Of a stretch of 64,000 bases of DNA, positions 34,981-43,848 are shown one piece after another. The notes under the pieces are model-generated. The model had not been told where the DNA came from. It made no database searches and was given only the letters and a program-made list of their open reading frames with translations. The DNA comes from Lysobacter enzymogenes (GTDB lineage Bacteria; Pseudomonadota; Gammaproteobacteria; Xanthomonadales; Xanthomonadaceae): the NCBI RefSeq assembly GCF_900106525.1, contig NZ_FNOG01000001.1, positions 1 through 64,000 on the forward strand, given 5' to 3'. Positions within the stretch are counted from its first letter, which is position 1; each line of letters opens with the position of its first letter. Made by a program: the position numbers and the translations under genes.

Positions 34981-35655
34981 ATGGCGTCGATCCGTATTCC
35001 AGCCCAGGGCCGGTATCCCGTTGTCCGCAGCGTCTCGGCAGGTTGCGCGGCGGCGCTGCTGTGCGTGGCGATCGTCTGGCCGCTGGCAGCCAGCGCGCAG
35101 GCCGCGCCTTGGCGCACCCTCAGCAACGAAGGCGGCATCCACCTGGAAGCCCGCCGCATCCCCGGCGAGCGCTTCGATGAGCTGCGGGTCAGCACGTCGG
35201 TGAAGGTCTCGCCCGATGCGGTCGCGGATTTTCTGCTTGGCAAGTACCTCGACGCGAAGAACAAGAGCATCCGCCGCAGTTTCCTCCAGCGCTCGCCGGA
35301 GGTGGCGGTGTGGTCGGACGTGCTCAGCGCGCCGGTGGCGGCGGATCGTTGTTATTCGATGCGCTTCGAGCGCGAGGCCTTGGCCGGTGGGGCGATCCGG
35401 GTGAAGTTCGCGTCGTTGGACGGGGCCGAGGCGAAGCCGCCTGCGGATTGCATCGCGCTGCGTTCGCGCGGGGAGTGGCTGATGACGCCGACGGCCGCGG
35501 GAACGCGCTTGGTGTACGCCTCGCTGACCGATATCGGCGGCAATACGCCGGCGTTCGTGGTCAAAGGGACGTTGTCGTCCGCGGCGGTCTCCAGCGTGCG
35601 CAAGGTGGTGGCCGGTTCGGCGGGTCTGGCGTTGCCGCGGGGTCTGGAAGACTGA
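34981..35655 (+). CDS. Exported START-domain-like (SRPBCC) protein
   Basis: A 224-residue protein with a signal peptide (core CAAALLCVAIVWPLAASAQA) followed by a START/SRPBCC-like lipid-binding fold: WRTLSNEGGIHLEARRIPGE, ELRVSTSVKVSPDAVADFL, a central SPEVAVWSDVLSAPV, and a closing helix AVSSVRKVVAG. Proteins of this group in the periplasm may bind lipids or hydrophobic ligands. ATG 34981 follows AGGAGACGAGCC. Its first 75-200 nt are duplicated at 31732, where the copy is broken. Confidence 0.75.
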   Translation: MASIRIPAQGRYPVVRSVSAGCAAALLCVAIVWPLAASAQAAPWRTLSNEGGIHLEARRIPGERFDELRVSTSVKVSPDAVADFLLGKYLDAKNKSIRRSFLQRSPEVAVWSDVLSAPVAADRCYSMRFEREALAGGAIRVKFASLDGAEAKPPADCIALRSRGEWLMTPTAAGTRLVYASLTDIGGNTPAFVVKGTLSSAAVSSVRKVVAGSAGLALPRGLED

Positions 35656-35836
35656 GTGGGCGCGTCCGCTCGGCGGCCGTGCGGGGTGTGACGCGGGGCC
35701 CCGTTCATCGATGTGATTCGCTGCCGGCCGTGCGCGCGTGGCGGTGTCATGGCGATTTCGGTTGCTTCGGCACTAGCGCCGCTGTCGGTGCATGCGGTAC
35801 CTACGCAGGTTCCATCCTTACGGCAGGAGAGCGGCG

Positions 35837-36316
35837 ATGATCGCGAAGAACACCGTGTGTCTGTGGTACGACGGCACCGCGCTGGAAGCGGCCGAGTTCT
35901 ATGCGAAGACGTTTCCGGACAGCGCGGTGACCGCGGTGCATCATGCGCCCGGCGATTATCCCGACGGCCATCAGGGCGATGTGTTGACGGTGGAGTTCAC
36001 CGTGGCGGGCATTCCCTGCGTGGGCTTGAACGGCGGGCCGGCGTTCAAGCACGACGAGGCGTTTTCGTTCCAGATCGCCACCGACGACCAGGCCGAGACC
36101 GATCGTTTGTGGGACGCCATCGTCGGCAACGGCGGCAAGGAAAGCGCTTGCGGTTGGTGCAAGGACAAGTGGGGGCTGTCGTGGCAGATCACGCCGCGCG
36201 CGCTGCTCGAAGCCTTCACCGATCCGGACCGCGCCGCGGCCAAGCGCGCGTTCGACGCGATGATGCAGATGGGCAAGATCGATATCGCCAAGATCGAGGC
36301 GGCGCGGCGGGGTTGA
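35837..36316 (+). CDS. VOC-superfamily protein, PhnB / 3-demethylubiquinone methyltransferase-like
   Basis: A 159-residue glyoxalase-fold protein of the PhnB-like group often labelled 3-demethylubiquinone-9 3-methyltransferase. Family marks are LWYDGTALEAAEFYAKTFPD at the start, GIPCVGLNGGPAFKHDEAFS in the middle and CGWCKDKWGLSWQITP near the end. No true methyltransferase motif is present, so that label should be treated as historical. It is cytoplasmic. ATG 35837 has AGGAGA upstream. Confidence 0.85.
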   Translation: MIAKNTVCLWYDGTALEAAEFYAKTFPDSAVTAVHHAPGDYPDGHQGDVLTVEFTVAGIPCVGLNGGPAFKHDEAFSFQIATDDQAETDRLWDAIVGNGGKESACGWCKDKWGLSWQITPRALLEAFTDPDRAAAKRAFDAMMQMGKIDIAKIEAARRG

Positions 36317-36483
36317 GGCGCCGCGCGTTGCGGATCGGGCGCGTGGCGGAGCGATGTTTCTTCCGCGCGCCCGGCTCAGTGAGCGTTGCCGGGAGCGGTC
36401 GATACTTCTGACGGGTCGACCGCTGCTGCGATGTGCTGGCGCACGAACGCATCGTGCGCTGCGCTGCGATGGAACGCGGCGCC

Positions 36484-38025
36484 TCAGTCCATCTCACCCG
36501 AGCCATAAATCGCATACCGCTCGATGCGCCCGACCGATGCGATGGCCGCCTGCGCGTCCTCGCGCGCGAGCAACTCGGCGCGCGCCTTGCGCAACGCGAC
36601 ATCGCCGGGCAGCGCGTCGGCGCGCCGGTAGTCCTGCAGCCAGCTCAGCGTTTCCAGGCGATCGGTGCTGGACGCCATCAGTTCGGCCACGAGCCGGGCG
36701 GCGTCGTCCAGGCGCTGCGTGCGCAGCAGCGCTTCCAGGTAGACCTGCTGGCCCTCGCTGCGGTGTTCGCGCAGGTAGTCCAGGGCTTTTTGCGCCACCG
36801 CGCGTTCGCCCTTGGCGGTGGCGGCGCACAGGCGCACGCCGTGGACGATCAGGCGCGCGTAGCCGGTGACACTGTCGCCGGTGCGCGCCAGCGTGGCCAG
36901 CGCGTCGTCGGGGCGGTCGAGGCTGCAGTACGTGGTGGCGAGGTTGAGGGTCTGGCTGACGTTGACCGAGCCTTGCTCGCTCAGCCGGCTGGCGCGGTCG
37001 AGTTCGGCCAGGGCCTCGTCGATGCGGCCGCTGCGGCGCAGGGCGATGGCGGCGTTGTTCATCACCCAGACTCGTTCGTCGAGGTCGTCGTACGGCGCTT
37101 GGTCGGCCGGCGCGCCGGCGATGCGCCGCTTCACCTCGTCGTTGAGCGCCAGCACGTCGGCGTCGCGGCCGGCGATCAGCAGCGCGTAGCTGAGCTGGCT
37201 GCGCGCGTCGAGGCTGCGCGGCGCCAGTTCGGCTTTTTCGCGCAAGGTCTCGACCAGGCGGCGCGCGGCGTTGTCGACGTCGAAGGTCGGGCTGTCGCTG
37301 CGCACCATGAAGTCGAAGCGCTTGTCGCTGCGCAGCGCCACCAGTTGCAGCGGGCCGTGGATGCGCCGCGCCGCCACGCGCGCGTCGTCGAGGTGGCCGC
37401 GTTCGACCAGCATCTGGGTGAGGTTGAGCCAGATCGCGCTGAGGTCGCTGGTGCGGCTGGTCCAGTTGGCGTCGAACAGCGCGTGCAGCAGGGCCAGGCG
37501 CGTGTCGGACGCGGGCTCGAGCCGGTACTGCAGTTGGAACAGCACGGTTTCGTTGAGCCGCGGCAGGGTTTCCGGCCAGTGCTCGACGAGGTGGATCATG
37601 GCCTGTGCGGCGGCGTCCGGGCGCTGGCGGTCGAATTCGATCAGCGCCAGCCGGTACCACTCATCCGCTGTGCCGTCGGCTTGCGCGGCCAGGCGATACA
37701 GCTCGGCGGCGAGCGGCAAGTCGTCGCGGGCGATGGCGCTTTCGCCGGCCGCGGCCAGGGCGGCGCGACGCTCGGCGTCGGGCAGCACGGCGAACGGCGG
37801 CTGCGCCATCAATTCGGCGAAGGCGTTGCCGGCCTGCTGCGGCTGGCCGTCGCGGGCGAGCGCGTGCGCGTCGGCGAGGCGTTGATAGAACGACCGGTGA
37901 TCGACTTCGTTGCGCGTGGGCGCGGCGTCGCTGCGGGCGGACGGCGTCTGCGCGCAGGCGCCGGCGGCGGCGAAAGCGAGCGCCAGGTTCAGTCCGTGGG
38001 CGGCGATACGCAAGCGATGGCGCAT
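36484..38025 (-). CDS. Exported TPR-like repeat protein
   Basis: A 513-residue exported protein made largely of helical repeats. A signal peptide (LALAFAAAGACAQTPSA) covers about 1-28. Short repeats with alanine-leucine helices run from about 45 to the end and look like degenerate tetratricopeptide units, for example RSGRIDEALAELDRASRLSE. ATG 38025 has GGGAGA upstream. TPR proteins mediate protein contacts in the periplasm. No operon partner is close, and the specific role is unknown. Confidence 0.75.
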   Translation of the reverse strand: MRHRLRIAAHGLNLALAFAAAGACAQTPSARSDAAPTRNEVDHRSFYQRLADAHALARDGQPQQAGNAFAELMAQPPFAVLPDAERRAALAAAGESAIARDDLPLAAELYRLAAQADGTADEWYRLALIEFDRQRPDAAAQAMIHLVEHWPETLPRLNETVLFQLQYRLEPASDTRLALLHALFDANWTSRTSDLSAIWLNLTQMLVERGHLDDARVAARRIHGPLQLVALRSDKRFDFMVRSDSPTFDVDNAARRLVETLREKAELAPRSLDARSQLSYALLIAGRDADVLALNDEVKRRIAGAPADQAPYDDLDERVWVMNNAAIALRRSGRIDEALAELDRASRLSEQGSVNVSQTLNLATTYCSLDRPDDALATLARTGDSVTGYARLIVHGVRLCAATAKGERAVAQKALDYLREHRSEGQQVYLEALLRTQRLDDAARLVAELMASSTDRLETLSWLQDYRRADALPGDVALRKARAELLAREDAQAAIASVGRIERYAIYGSGEMD

Positions 38026-38366
38026 GGAAGTCTCCCGGTTCATGCCGGCGCGGCGGCGCCGGTCCGTGGCCGCGGCCGGCGCGCGAGCGTCGGGGCGGCC
38101 CTGAGCGGCGAGGATAGCCAGATGCGCTGAGTCTGTCGCCAAAAATGAATATTGACGCGCGTCGTCGTCGCCGCGGCCGCCGTTCACAGCTTGCGCGAAG
38201 CGTTCCCGATAACGCCCGCCGCGTTCCGCGTGCTTCCCCAAAACCTCCCCAATCCTTCCTCGCTTTGCCGCCGCGGCGGTGGCCACTGTGCCGGCACCGC
38301 ACCGGTTGCGCAGGACGCGGATGCGGCTTTCCCCTCAACCCGAACGACTTCGCAAAGGATCCCGTC
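38026..38366. other. Gene-free divergent region
   Basis: A 341-nt gap between divergent genes. It must contain promoters for both, but I see no clear boxes, repeats or conserved RNA. Confidence 0.6.
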
Positions 38367-39059
38367 ATGATCGCCAAGCATCGCCTCGGCCTGTCGGCCA
38401 CCCTGGTTCTCGCGCTCGCCGCCGCCGGCTTCAGTTCCTCGGCCGCGGCGGCCGGCAATCCGCTCGACAACGTCGGCGTCGAGCACAACGCCTACCTGGG
38501 CTGCCTGATGGCCGACGCGTCGCAGCCGCCGTCGCTGCAACTGCTGGTCAGCCGTTGCGGCTACCGGCCGCAGGGTTCGGTGGAGGATTTCATCAAGACC
38601 TTCCAACCGTACATGCCGACCAGCGCGAGCCTGAGCTACAGCCAGCGCATCGAGCCGTACCGCAGCCAGTTCACCGCGGGCGAGTACGCCTTCGTCAAGC
38701 GCATCGAAGCCGCGCTGTCGCCGCAGGCGCAGTCGCCGGAAGAAATCGACCGGGCGCTGGCGGCGTTGGAAGCGCAGGCGCTGGCGCAGTTGGGCGACAA
38801 GTCGCAGGGCGCGCGCGGCATCCTGGCCTCGCTGAGCGTGGCGCGGCATTCGCTGCAGTTCTGGACGCCGTACTACATCGATCGCCTGGAAGACTCGCAC
38901 GCGAAATTGCCGAAATGGCTGCGGGTGGTGATCAAGGTCGTGGCCACCGTCGCCACCGACGCTGCGGTCGGCGCGCTGCTGGGCTCCAATCCGGTGACCG
39001 CGCCGGCGGCCGGCCCGGCCGCCGGTGCGGCATCGGGGATCGTGGCCAAGGAGCTGTAA
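38367..39059 (+). CDS. Exported protein of unknown family, paralogue of 40105
   Basis: A 230-residue exported protein. The signal peptide spans about 1-29 (LVLALAAAGFSSSAAAAG). The mature part starts with the strongly conserved DNVGVEHNAYLGCLMAD and has a second conserved Cys in RCGYRPQGSVEDF; the two may form a disulfide. The middle is helical and charged. The last 45 residues (VVIKVVATVATDAAVGALLG, then a Gly/Ala/Pro-rich stretch) are hydrophobic, like a membrane-inserting helix. About half the residues match the product of 40105. I know no function; a secreted bacteriocin-like or surface role is only a guess. Confidence 0.75.
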   Translation: MIAKHRLGLSATLVLALAAAGFSSSAAAAGNPLDNVGVEHNAYLGCLMADASQPPSLQLLVSRCGYRPQGSVEDFIKTFQPYMPTSASLSYSQRIEPYRSQFTAGEYAFVKRIEAALSPQAQSPEEIDRALAALEAQALAQLGDKSQGARGILASLSVARHSLQFWTPYYIDRLEDSHAKLPKWLRVVIKVVATVATDAAVGALLGSNPVTAPAAGPAAGAASGIVAKEL

Positions 39060-39235
39060 GCCGCGCGCTGTCCGGGCGTCGGTGCGTCGGTGGACGAGCG
39101 GCCGCCGCATCGCGCCGATAGCTCGGGGCGGGTTCGCGCAGGGATGCCGAACCCGCCGTTCGCCGCGGCTGGCCTGTCCGCCGCGGGCCCCGCGTTGAAC
39201 GGTGGCGGCACTCCGCCGCGCACAGGGGCCCCGCG

Positions 39236-39811
39236 ATGGACGCTTACGGCAATCTCACCAGCATCGACGAATTTTCCGGCAACAAGCGCATCCGCCTGAT
39301 CTCCTACCTGGATCCGGACGTGGCGCTGGGCGTGTTCCCGCCGACGCCGGATTCGTCCGGCTGGTCGGTCGCCGCGGTGCATCGCCTGTCGGCCGGCAGC
39401 GGCGGGCAGACGCTGATGCGGGTCAACGCGCTCGGCCGCAGCGCTTTCAGCCTGGCCTGGGACGGCGACACCAGCCAGTACCTGTCGTGGGAAGGCACCG
39501 CCAGCGATCAACTGGTGCTGGAGCAGCTGACCCAGCCGCAGGACGGCGACCATATCGCTCCGCCGGAGTTCGCGGTGGATTTCGTCGAGCAATGCTGGTT
39601 CGCGCTCAACGACCCGTACCACGGCGCGGTGGTGGACATCAGCGAGTCGGGCACCGGCGAGGGCAATCCGGTGATTTCCTTCTCGTGGAACGGCGGCGCG
39701 AACCAGATCTGGCGGGCGCAGTGGGTCGATCATCCGGCCGCGGCGGCCGACGACGACGAACAGCGCTTCGTGCAGAGCGCCGGGAAATTCGCCGGCCAGT
39801 GCCAACCGTGA
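39236..39811 (+). CDS. Beta-trefoil (ricin-type lectin)-like protein
   Basis: A 191-residue protein without an evident signal peptide. A repeat near 130-160 reads GNPVISFSWNGGANQIW, which fits the QxW motif of ricin-type beta-trefoil lectins. An earlier unit, AFSLAWDGDTSQYLSW, may be a degenerate one. So it may bind carbohydrate. It lies between the two exported paralogues at 38367 and 40105, on the same strand, 176 nt after the first and 293 nt before the second. Whether the three act together is unknown. Confidence 0.6.
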   Translation: MDAYGNLTSIDEFSGNKRIRLISYLDPDVALGVFPPTPDSSGWSVAAVHRLSAGSGGQTLMRVNALGRSAFSLAWDGDTSQYLSWEGTASDQLVLEQLTQPQDGDHIAPPEFAVDFVEQCWFALNDPYHGAVVDISESGTGEGNPVISFSWNGGANQIWRAQWVDHPAAAADDDEQRFVQSAGKFAGQCQP

Positions 39812-40104
39812 GCGATGGGCCGCCGGCCGCGCCGCGCGCGGCCGGCATCGCGCCCGGATCGCGCGCCGCCGTGCGTTCGCGCGTCCTCGCCGAAGCTTGA
39901 CGCCGATCCGGCGCGGTCCGCGCCTTGCATCACATCCGCGTCGATTTATTCCCGGGATCGGCCTGACTTTTCCTGCCCGCCTGCCCGGAACCGTCCCGAC
40001 AACGTCCTCGTCAGCGCCGCTGCGGCCGTGGCTCTCTGGCCGTGCCGCATCGGCTCTCGACTGCGGTCCGCATCCCACCGCACTTTCACGCAGAGGACGT
40101 TTCC

Positions 40105-40803
40105 ATGAACAAGACGCACCGCATCGCGCTCGCGCTGGCGCTCGCCGCCGGCTTCGCTTCGCCGGCCTGGGCCGCCAATCCGATGGACAAGGTGGGCGTG
40201 GAACACAACGCCTACCTGGGCTGCCTGATGGCCGACGAAGGCAAGATGCCGACCCTCAAGCGGCTGGTCGATCGCTGCGGCTATCGCCCGGAGGGTTCGG
40301 TCGACGACTTCATCCGCACCTATCAGCCGTTCATGCCGAAGGACACCACGTCCACCTACCGCGAGCGGCTGGCGCCGTATCGCGCGCAGTTCACCGCCGC
40401 CGAGTACGCCTTCGTCGACCGCATCGATGCGGCGCTGTCGCCGCAGGCGCAGTCGCCGGAGGAGATCGACAAGGCCCTGGCCGAACTGGAAACGCAGGCG
40501 CTGGCGCAGCTCGGCGACAAGAGCACCGGCGCGCGCGCGATCCTGGGTTCGCTGAGCACCGCGCGCCACTCGCTGGAATTCTGGACGCCGTATTACTCCG
40601 CGCGCGAGTCCGGCAATGCCGCTGCGCGCTGGCCGAAGTGGTTGAAGGTGGTGGTGCGCGTGGTCGCCACCGTGGTCGCCGACGCGGCGACCGCGGCCCT
40701 GGTCGGGTCGTTCCCCGCCACCGCACCGGCCGCGGGCCCGGCGGCCGGCGCGGCCTCGGGCGCCGTGTCCGGCGCGTTGCAGGATTGGCAAAACGCCGAG
40801 TGA
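40105..40803 (+). CDS. Exported protein of unknown family, paralogue of 38367
   Basis: A 232-residue exported protein. The signal peptide is about 1-23 (LALALAAGFASPAWAA). It shares with its paralogue VGVEHNAYLGCLMAD, RCGYRPEGSVDDFI, AALSPQAQSPEEID, ALAQLGDKS and the C-terminal hydrophobic plus AAGPAAGAASG segment. The two conserved Cys are kept. The last residues differ (SGALQDWQNAE). Strong conservation of the mature part with diverged signal peptides indicates an old duplication under selection. Function unknown. Confidence 0.75.
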   Translation: MNKTHRIALALALAAGFASPAWAANPMDKVGVEHNAYLGCLMADEGKMPTLKRLVDRCGYRPEGSVDDFIRTYQPFMPKDTTSTYRERLAPYRAQFTAAEYAFVDRIDAALSPQAQSPEEIDKALAELETQALAQLGDKSTGARAILGSLSTARHSLEFWTPYYSARESGNAAARWPKWLKVVVRVVATVVADAATAALVGSFPATAPAAGPAAGAASGAVSGALQDWQNAE

Positions 40804-40951
40804 GGCCGCAGGCGGCTGTGCCGCGCCGCCCGACGCCGGTCGCGCGTGGAGTTTTGCCAACCAGGCGACGCTCCGAATCGATCGGGCGGCGATAAGCTGA
40901 CGTCCGCCGCGGCACCCGAGGCCGCGGCGGACGTTCTCAGCGGAGCCGAGC

Positions 40952-41200
40952 ATGGCCACGATGCGTTATCACGACGGGCAGGACGTGCAGTTGGGCGACG
41001 TTGCCAGTTTCGGCGACGGCGATGTTTGCCAGGTGGTGGTCTTGATCGACGCGCAGACCGCTGTGCAGGGTTACTTCGCCGACGAGTGGGCGTACCTGGG
41101 CGAGGGCTGCGTGGTGCGGGCCGAAGCGGCCGGGCTGGTGCATTACCCGGCCCAACGCCTGAGCGAGGACGCGGGCGTCAGTCTATTGCAGCGCGCCTGA
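40952..41200 (+). CDS. Small protein of unknown function, paralogue of 29195
   Basis: An 82-residue soluble protein matching the product of 29195 over its whole length (see that entry for the shared positions). ATG 40952 is preceded by GCGGAGCCGAGC. There is no signal peptide or known domain. The two copies are about 12 kb apart in different contexts, so the family is dispersed rather than tandem. Confidence 0.6.
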   Translation: MATMRYHDGQDVQLGDVASFGDGDVCQVVVLIDAQTAVQGYFADEWAYLGEGCVVRAEAAGLVHYPAQRLSEDAGVSLLQRA

Positions 41201-41229
41201 TCCGTGCGGTTCGCCGTCTGATCCGCGGC

Positions 41230-41880
41230 TCAGGCCGGCGGCCGCGCCGCGCGCCGCGCGGCGTCCTGGCGGTACAGCTGGGCGAAGAAAAACGCCACGG
41301 TCGCCAGGCCCAGTGCGGACGGCACGATCTGCGACCACGGCTGGCCGAAGCGCACCACATTGCCGACCAGCGCCGACAGCATCCCGAACAGCGAGGCGAT
41401 GAGCTTGTAACTGTGGTCGTAGCGCCACAGCGTGCCGAACCAGCGGCGCGGGAAGCACCAGCGCGCGGTGTCGTAGACGATGAGCGTGGCGAGCGCGCCG
41501 AGCGAGGAATACACCAGGACGTTGCCGCCCGCGCGCAGCACGATCGGCGCCAGCCAGGCCGCGACGGCGACGGCGGCGATAGTCCAGGCGGCGTCGGCCG
41601 CCTGCGGCCCGCGCTCGCGCGTGCGCGCCGAGCGCCAGCCGCCGACCAACTGATACAGCACCAGCACCGTCAGCACGGCGAAGTTCGGCAGGAACCGGAA
41701 TGCGGCCAGGCCCGCGGCAGCGGACGCGCAGACCACGAAGCCGGCGTAGCAGAAACGCCGGCCCCAGCGACGGTGCGCATCGCCGCCCTTGGCGTTGCCG
41801 AGCTGGTAGCAGCCGATGGCCATCGCGATCGTCCCGGCCAGCACGTGCAGGGCGATGTTGAGCAGGTGCGGCGTGGACAT
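41230..41880 (-). CDS. Multi-pass membrane protein, DUF2306-like
   Basis: A 216-residue inner-membrane protein with about six hydrophobic helices. The first part (LNIALHVLAGTIAMAIGCYQ, then HRRWGRRFCYAG) resembles DUF2306-type proteins, in which conserved His residues sit at helix ends. A central break at about 86-95 is rich in Arg. ATG 41880 is the best start, since an upstream ATG adds only a short polar stretch. No known function; heme or proton handling has been suggested for similar folds but is not shown here. Confidence 0.65.
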   Translation of the reverse strand: MSTPHLLNIALHVLAGTIAMAIGCYQLGNAKGGDAHRRWGRRFCYAGFVVCASAAAGLAAFRFLPNFAVLTVLVLYQLVGGWRSARTRERGPQAADAAWTIAAVAVAAWLAPIVLRAGGNVLVYSSLGALATLIVYDTARWCFPRRWFGTLWRYDHSYKLIASLFGMLSALVGNVVRFGQPWSQIVPSALGLATVAFFFAQLYRQDAARRAARPPA

Positions 41881-42370
41881 CGGCTTCCTTGCGGATCGTT
41901 GCGGCGCTCGCATCTAAGCGGTCGGCGGTGTCGGTGCGCCTGTGCCATTCGTCGGCGTGCCGACCGGATGGCGGTTGCAATTTGGCTGTAACAATCCAGG
42001 GATTTCGCCGCTGTCCCTACCCCCGTCATTCCCGCGAACGCGGAAATCCAGTGGCATTGAAGCTGTTCTGCGAAAAAACGACCGTTTCGGCGTCGTCTAC
42101 ATTCCGTCATTCCCGCGAACGCGGGAATCCAGAGACTTAAGCGCCATCTCTCTGGTCTTTAATCTCAGAGGAAGAAAAATCCCGAGGTTTCGGAGTTATG
42201 TCGCGATGGAGCCCTGGATTCCCGCTTTCGCGGGAATGACGGTAGGAGAGGGCGCGGAAGAGGAGCGGTAGCGTCGATGGCGGTTTTCGCATCATCATCG
42301 ATGCGCACTGCACTGCACTGCACTGCACTGCACTGCACCGCACCGCACCGCTCCTCATCCGCGCCGCGGC
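41881..42370. repeat. Gene-free region with CATTCCCGCG-type repeats and a microsatellite
   Basis: Three copies of a palindrome related to CATTCCCGCGAACGCGGGAA lie at about 42026-42050, 42104-42131 and, inverted, 42213-42241. The last two form an inverted pair about 110 nt apart. The CACTG/CACCG microsatellite is at 42306-42350. No gene is supported. Confidence 0.8.
42306..42350. repeat. Pentanucleotide microsatellite (CACTG x6, CACCG x3)
   Basis: Six perfect CACTG units (42306-42335) followed by three CACCG units (42336-42350). It begins 20 nt past the 3' end of the agmatine deiminase gene, outside any gene, so length changes would not alter a reading frame. Confidence 0.95.
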
Positions 42371-43504
42371 TTACAACGCCGCCGGCTGCTGCTGGGTCAC
42401 GCAATGGACCATGCCGCCGTTGCGGTACAGGTTGCGCACGTCGATGCCCACCACCGTGCGGCCCGGGAAGGCGCGTTGCAGGATCGCCTTGGCCACCGCG
42501 TCGTTGGGATCCTTGTACTCGGGCATCAGCACCACGGTGTTGCCGACGTAGAAGTTGACGTAGGAACCCTTGTAGCCCAGCTCGTAGCCATACGTCGTCA
42601 CCACATCGTTCGCGGTCAGCGGCAACTGCACGAAGCGGTACGGTTTGCCGTCGACGTCGCTGGCGCGGTACAGGCGGTCGATATCGCTGGCCGACAGGCC
42701 CCATTCGCGCAGGTCGGCGCGGCTCATGGTGACGAGGGTGTCCGGCGTGCCGAAGCGGGCGAAGCCGTCGATGTGCATGTCGGTGATGTCGTCCTTGCCG
42801 CCGTCCTTGCCGTCGAGCCAGATGAACTTGCTGACGCCGAGCTGGTCGCGCAGCACCGCTTCGAGTTCGGCTTCGCTGAGTTCGGCGTTGCGGTTGCGCT
42901 CGCGGGTGGAGCTGCGCGTGGCCATCAGCACGCCGCGGCCGTCGACTTCGATCGCGCCGCCTTCCAGCACCACGTCGTTCAAGTCCACGCTCGGCAGTCC
43001 CAGGTCGCGCGCGACCGCGGCCGGCACGGCGTCGTCCTTGCGATACGGCGCGTCCAGGCCCCAGCCGTTGAAGCCCCAGTCGCCGATGCTCAGGCGGTCG
43101 TTGCGGTCGAACACGAACAGCGGGCCGTTGTCGCGCACCCACACGTCGTCGGTGGCGCGGACCAGGAACTTCACCTTCGCCAGCGGCACGCCGGCGGCGC
43201 CGAGCAGCTTGCGCACGCGCGCCTGTTCGCCGGCGTCGTAGACGACGATGTTGACCTGCTCGCTGGCGATCAGGGCGCGGGTCATCGCGATCCAGGTCGG
43301 GTCGAGGCGGTCGCGGTAGGCGCGGCCGTAGGTATAGGCGTGCGGCCACTGCAGCCAGGTGGCGTCGTGGCGCGCGGTCTCGTCGGGCATGTAGCCGGAC
43401 TGGGCGCGGGCCGCGCCGGGGTGAGCGAGGGCGGCGGCGAACAGCGCGCCGGCGGCGAGGGCGAGCCAGGCGGGGCGGGCGGCGGGGAGGTTCGGAGTGG
43501 GCAT
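42371..43504 (-). CDS. Agmatine deiminase-family (PAD) enzyme, exported
   Basis: A 377-residue member of the porphyromonas-type peptidyl-arginine deiminase/agmatine deiminase family. Such enzymes convert agmatine to N-carbamoylputrescine. Visible marks are VWVRDNGP, EGGAIEVDG, DMHIDGFARF (His) and the C-terminal NGGMVHCVTQQQP with the catalytic Cys. Residues 1-34 form a signal peptide (ALAAGALFAAALA, cut after ARAQS), so the enzyme is predicted periplasmic, unlike cytosolic AguA. Downstream polyamine genes are absent. Substrate is therefore uncertain: agmatine, or arginine in proteins. Confidence 0.85.
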   Translation of the reverse strand: MPTPNLPAARPAWLALAAGALFAAALAHPGAARAQSGYMPDETARHDATWLQWPHAYTYGRAYRDRLDPTWIAMTRALIASEQVNIVVYDAGEQARVRKLLGAAGVPLAKVKFLVRATDDVWVRDNGPLFVFDRNDRLSIGDWGFNGWGLDAPYRKDDAVPAAVARDLGLPSVDLNDVVLEGGAIEVDGRGVLMATRSSTRERNRNAELSEAELEAVLRDQLGVSKFIWLDGKDGGKDDITDMHIDGFARFGTPDTLVTMSRADLREWGLSASDIDRLYRASDVDGKPYRFVQLPLTANDVVTTYGYELGYKGSYVNFYVGNTVVLMPEYKDPNDAVAKAILQRAFPGRTVVGIDVRNLYRNGGMVHCVTQQQPAAL

Positions 43505-43636
43505 GGCGGCGGGCCTGTGGGTTTCGGGTCGGGGGAAAGGGGAACCGGACAACGGGACGCACCTTATCCAGCGAACCTGATATCCAGCTGATATCCGGCC
43601 GGGGCGCCACAACCCCAAGCGCCGCCCCAAGCTCTG

Positions 43637-43776
43637 CGGCATTCCCTCGGCGCATACGGCATCCCCGATGCCCATGCGGCAACCCCACCCCCCGCACGGC
43701 ATTCCCAGCACCCGCACGGCATCCCCACCACCAGTGCGGCATCCCCACCACTCGTCCGGCATTCCCACCACCGTCA
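43637..43776. repeat. Seven-unit 20-bp tandem repeat
   Basis: Seven exact 20-bp periods (43637-43776), each starting CGGCAT or CGGCAA with a C-rich tail such as CCCCACCACC. A TTCCGGCGAAAGCCGGAA element follows directly at 43777. It lies in the 344-nt gap between the deiminase gene and the kinase gene (43505-43848), which has no other feature. Units are contiguous, so not CRISPR. Confidence 0.9.
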
Positions 43777-43848
43777 TTCCGGCGAAAGCCGGAATCCATT
43801 TTGATCTTGCTCCCGCGGGCTCATGGCCGAGCCGCTTTCGCGTCCGCG

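Noticed and set aside
43637-43776. CRISPR array
   Set aside because: Contiguous 20-bp units without spacers.
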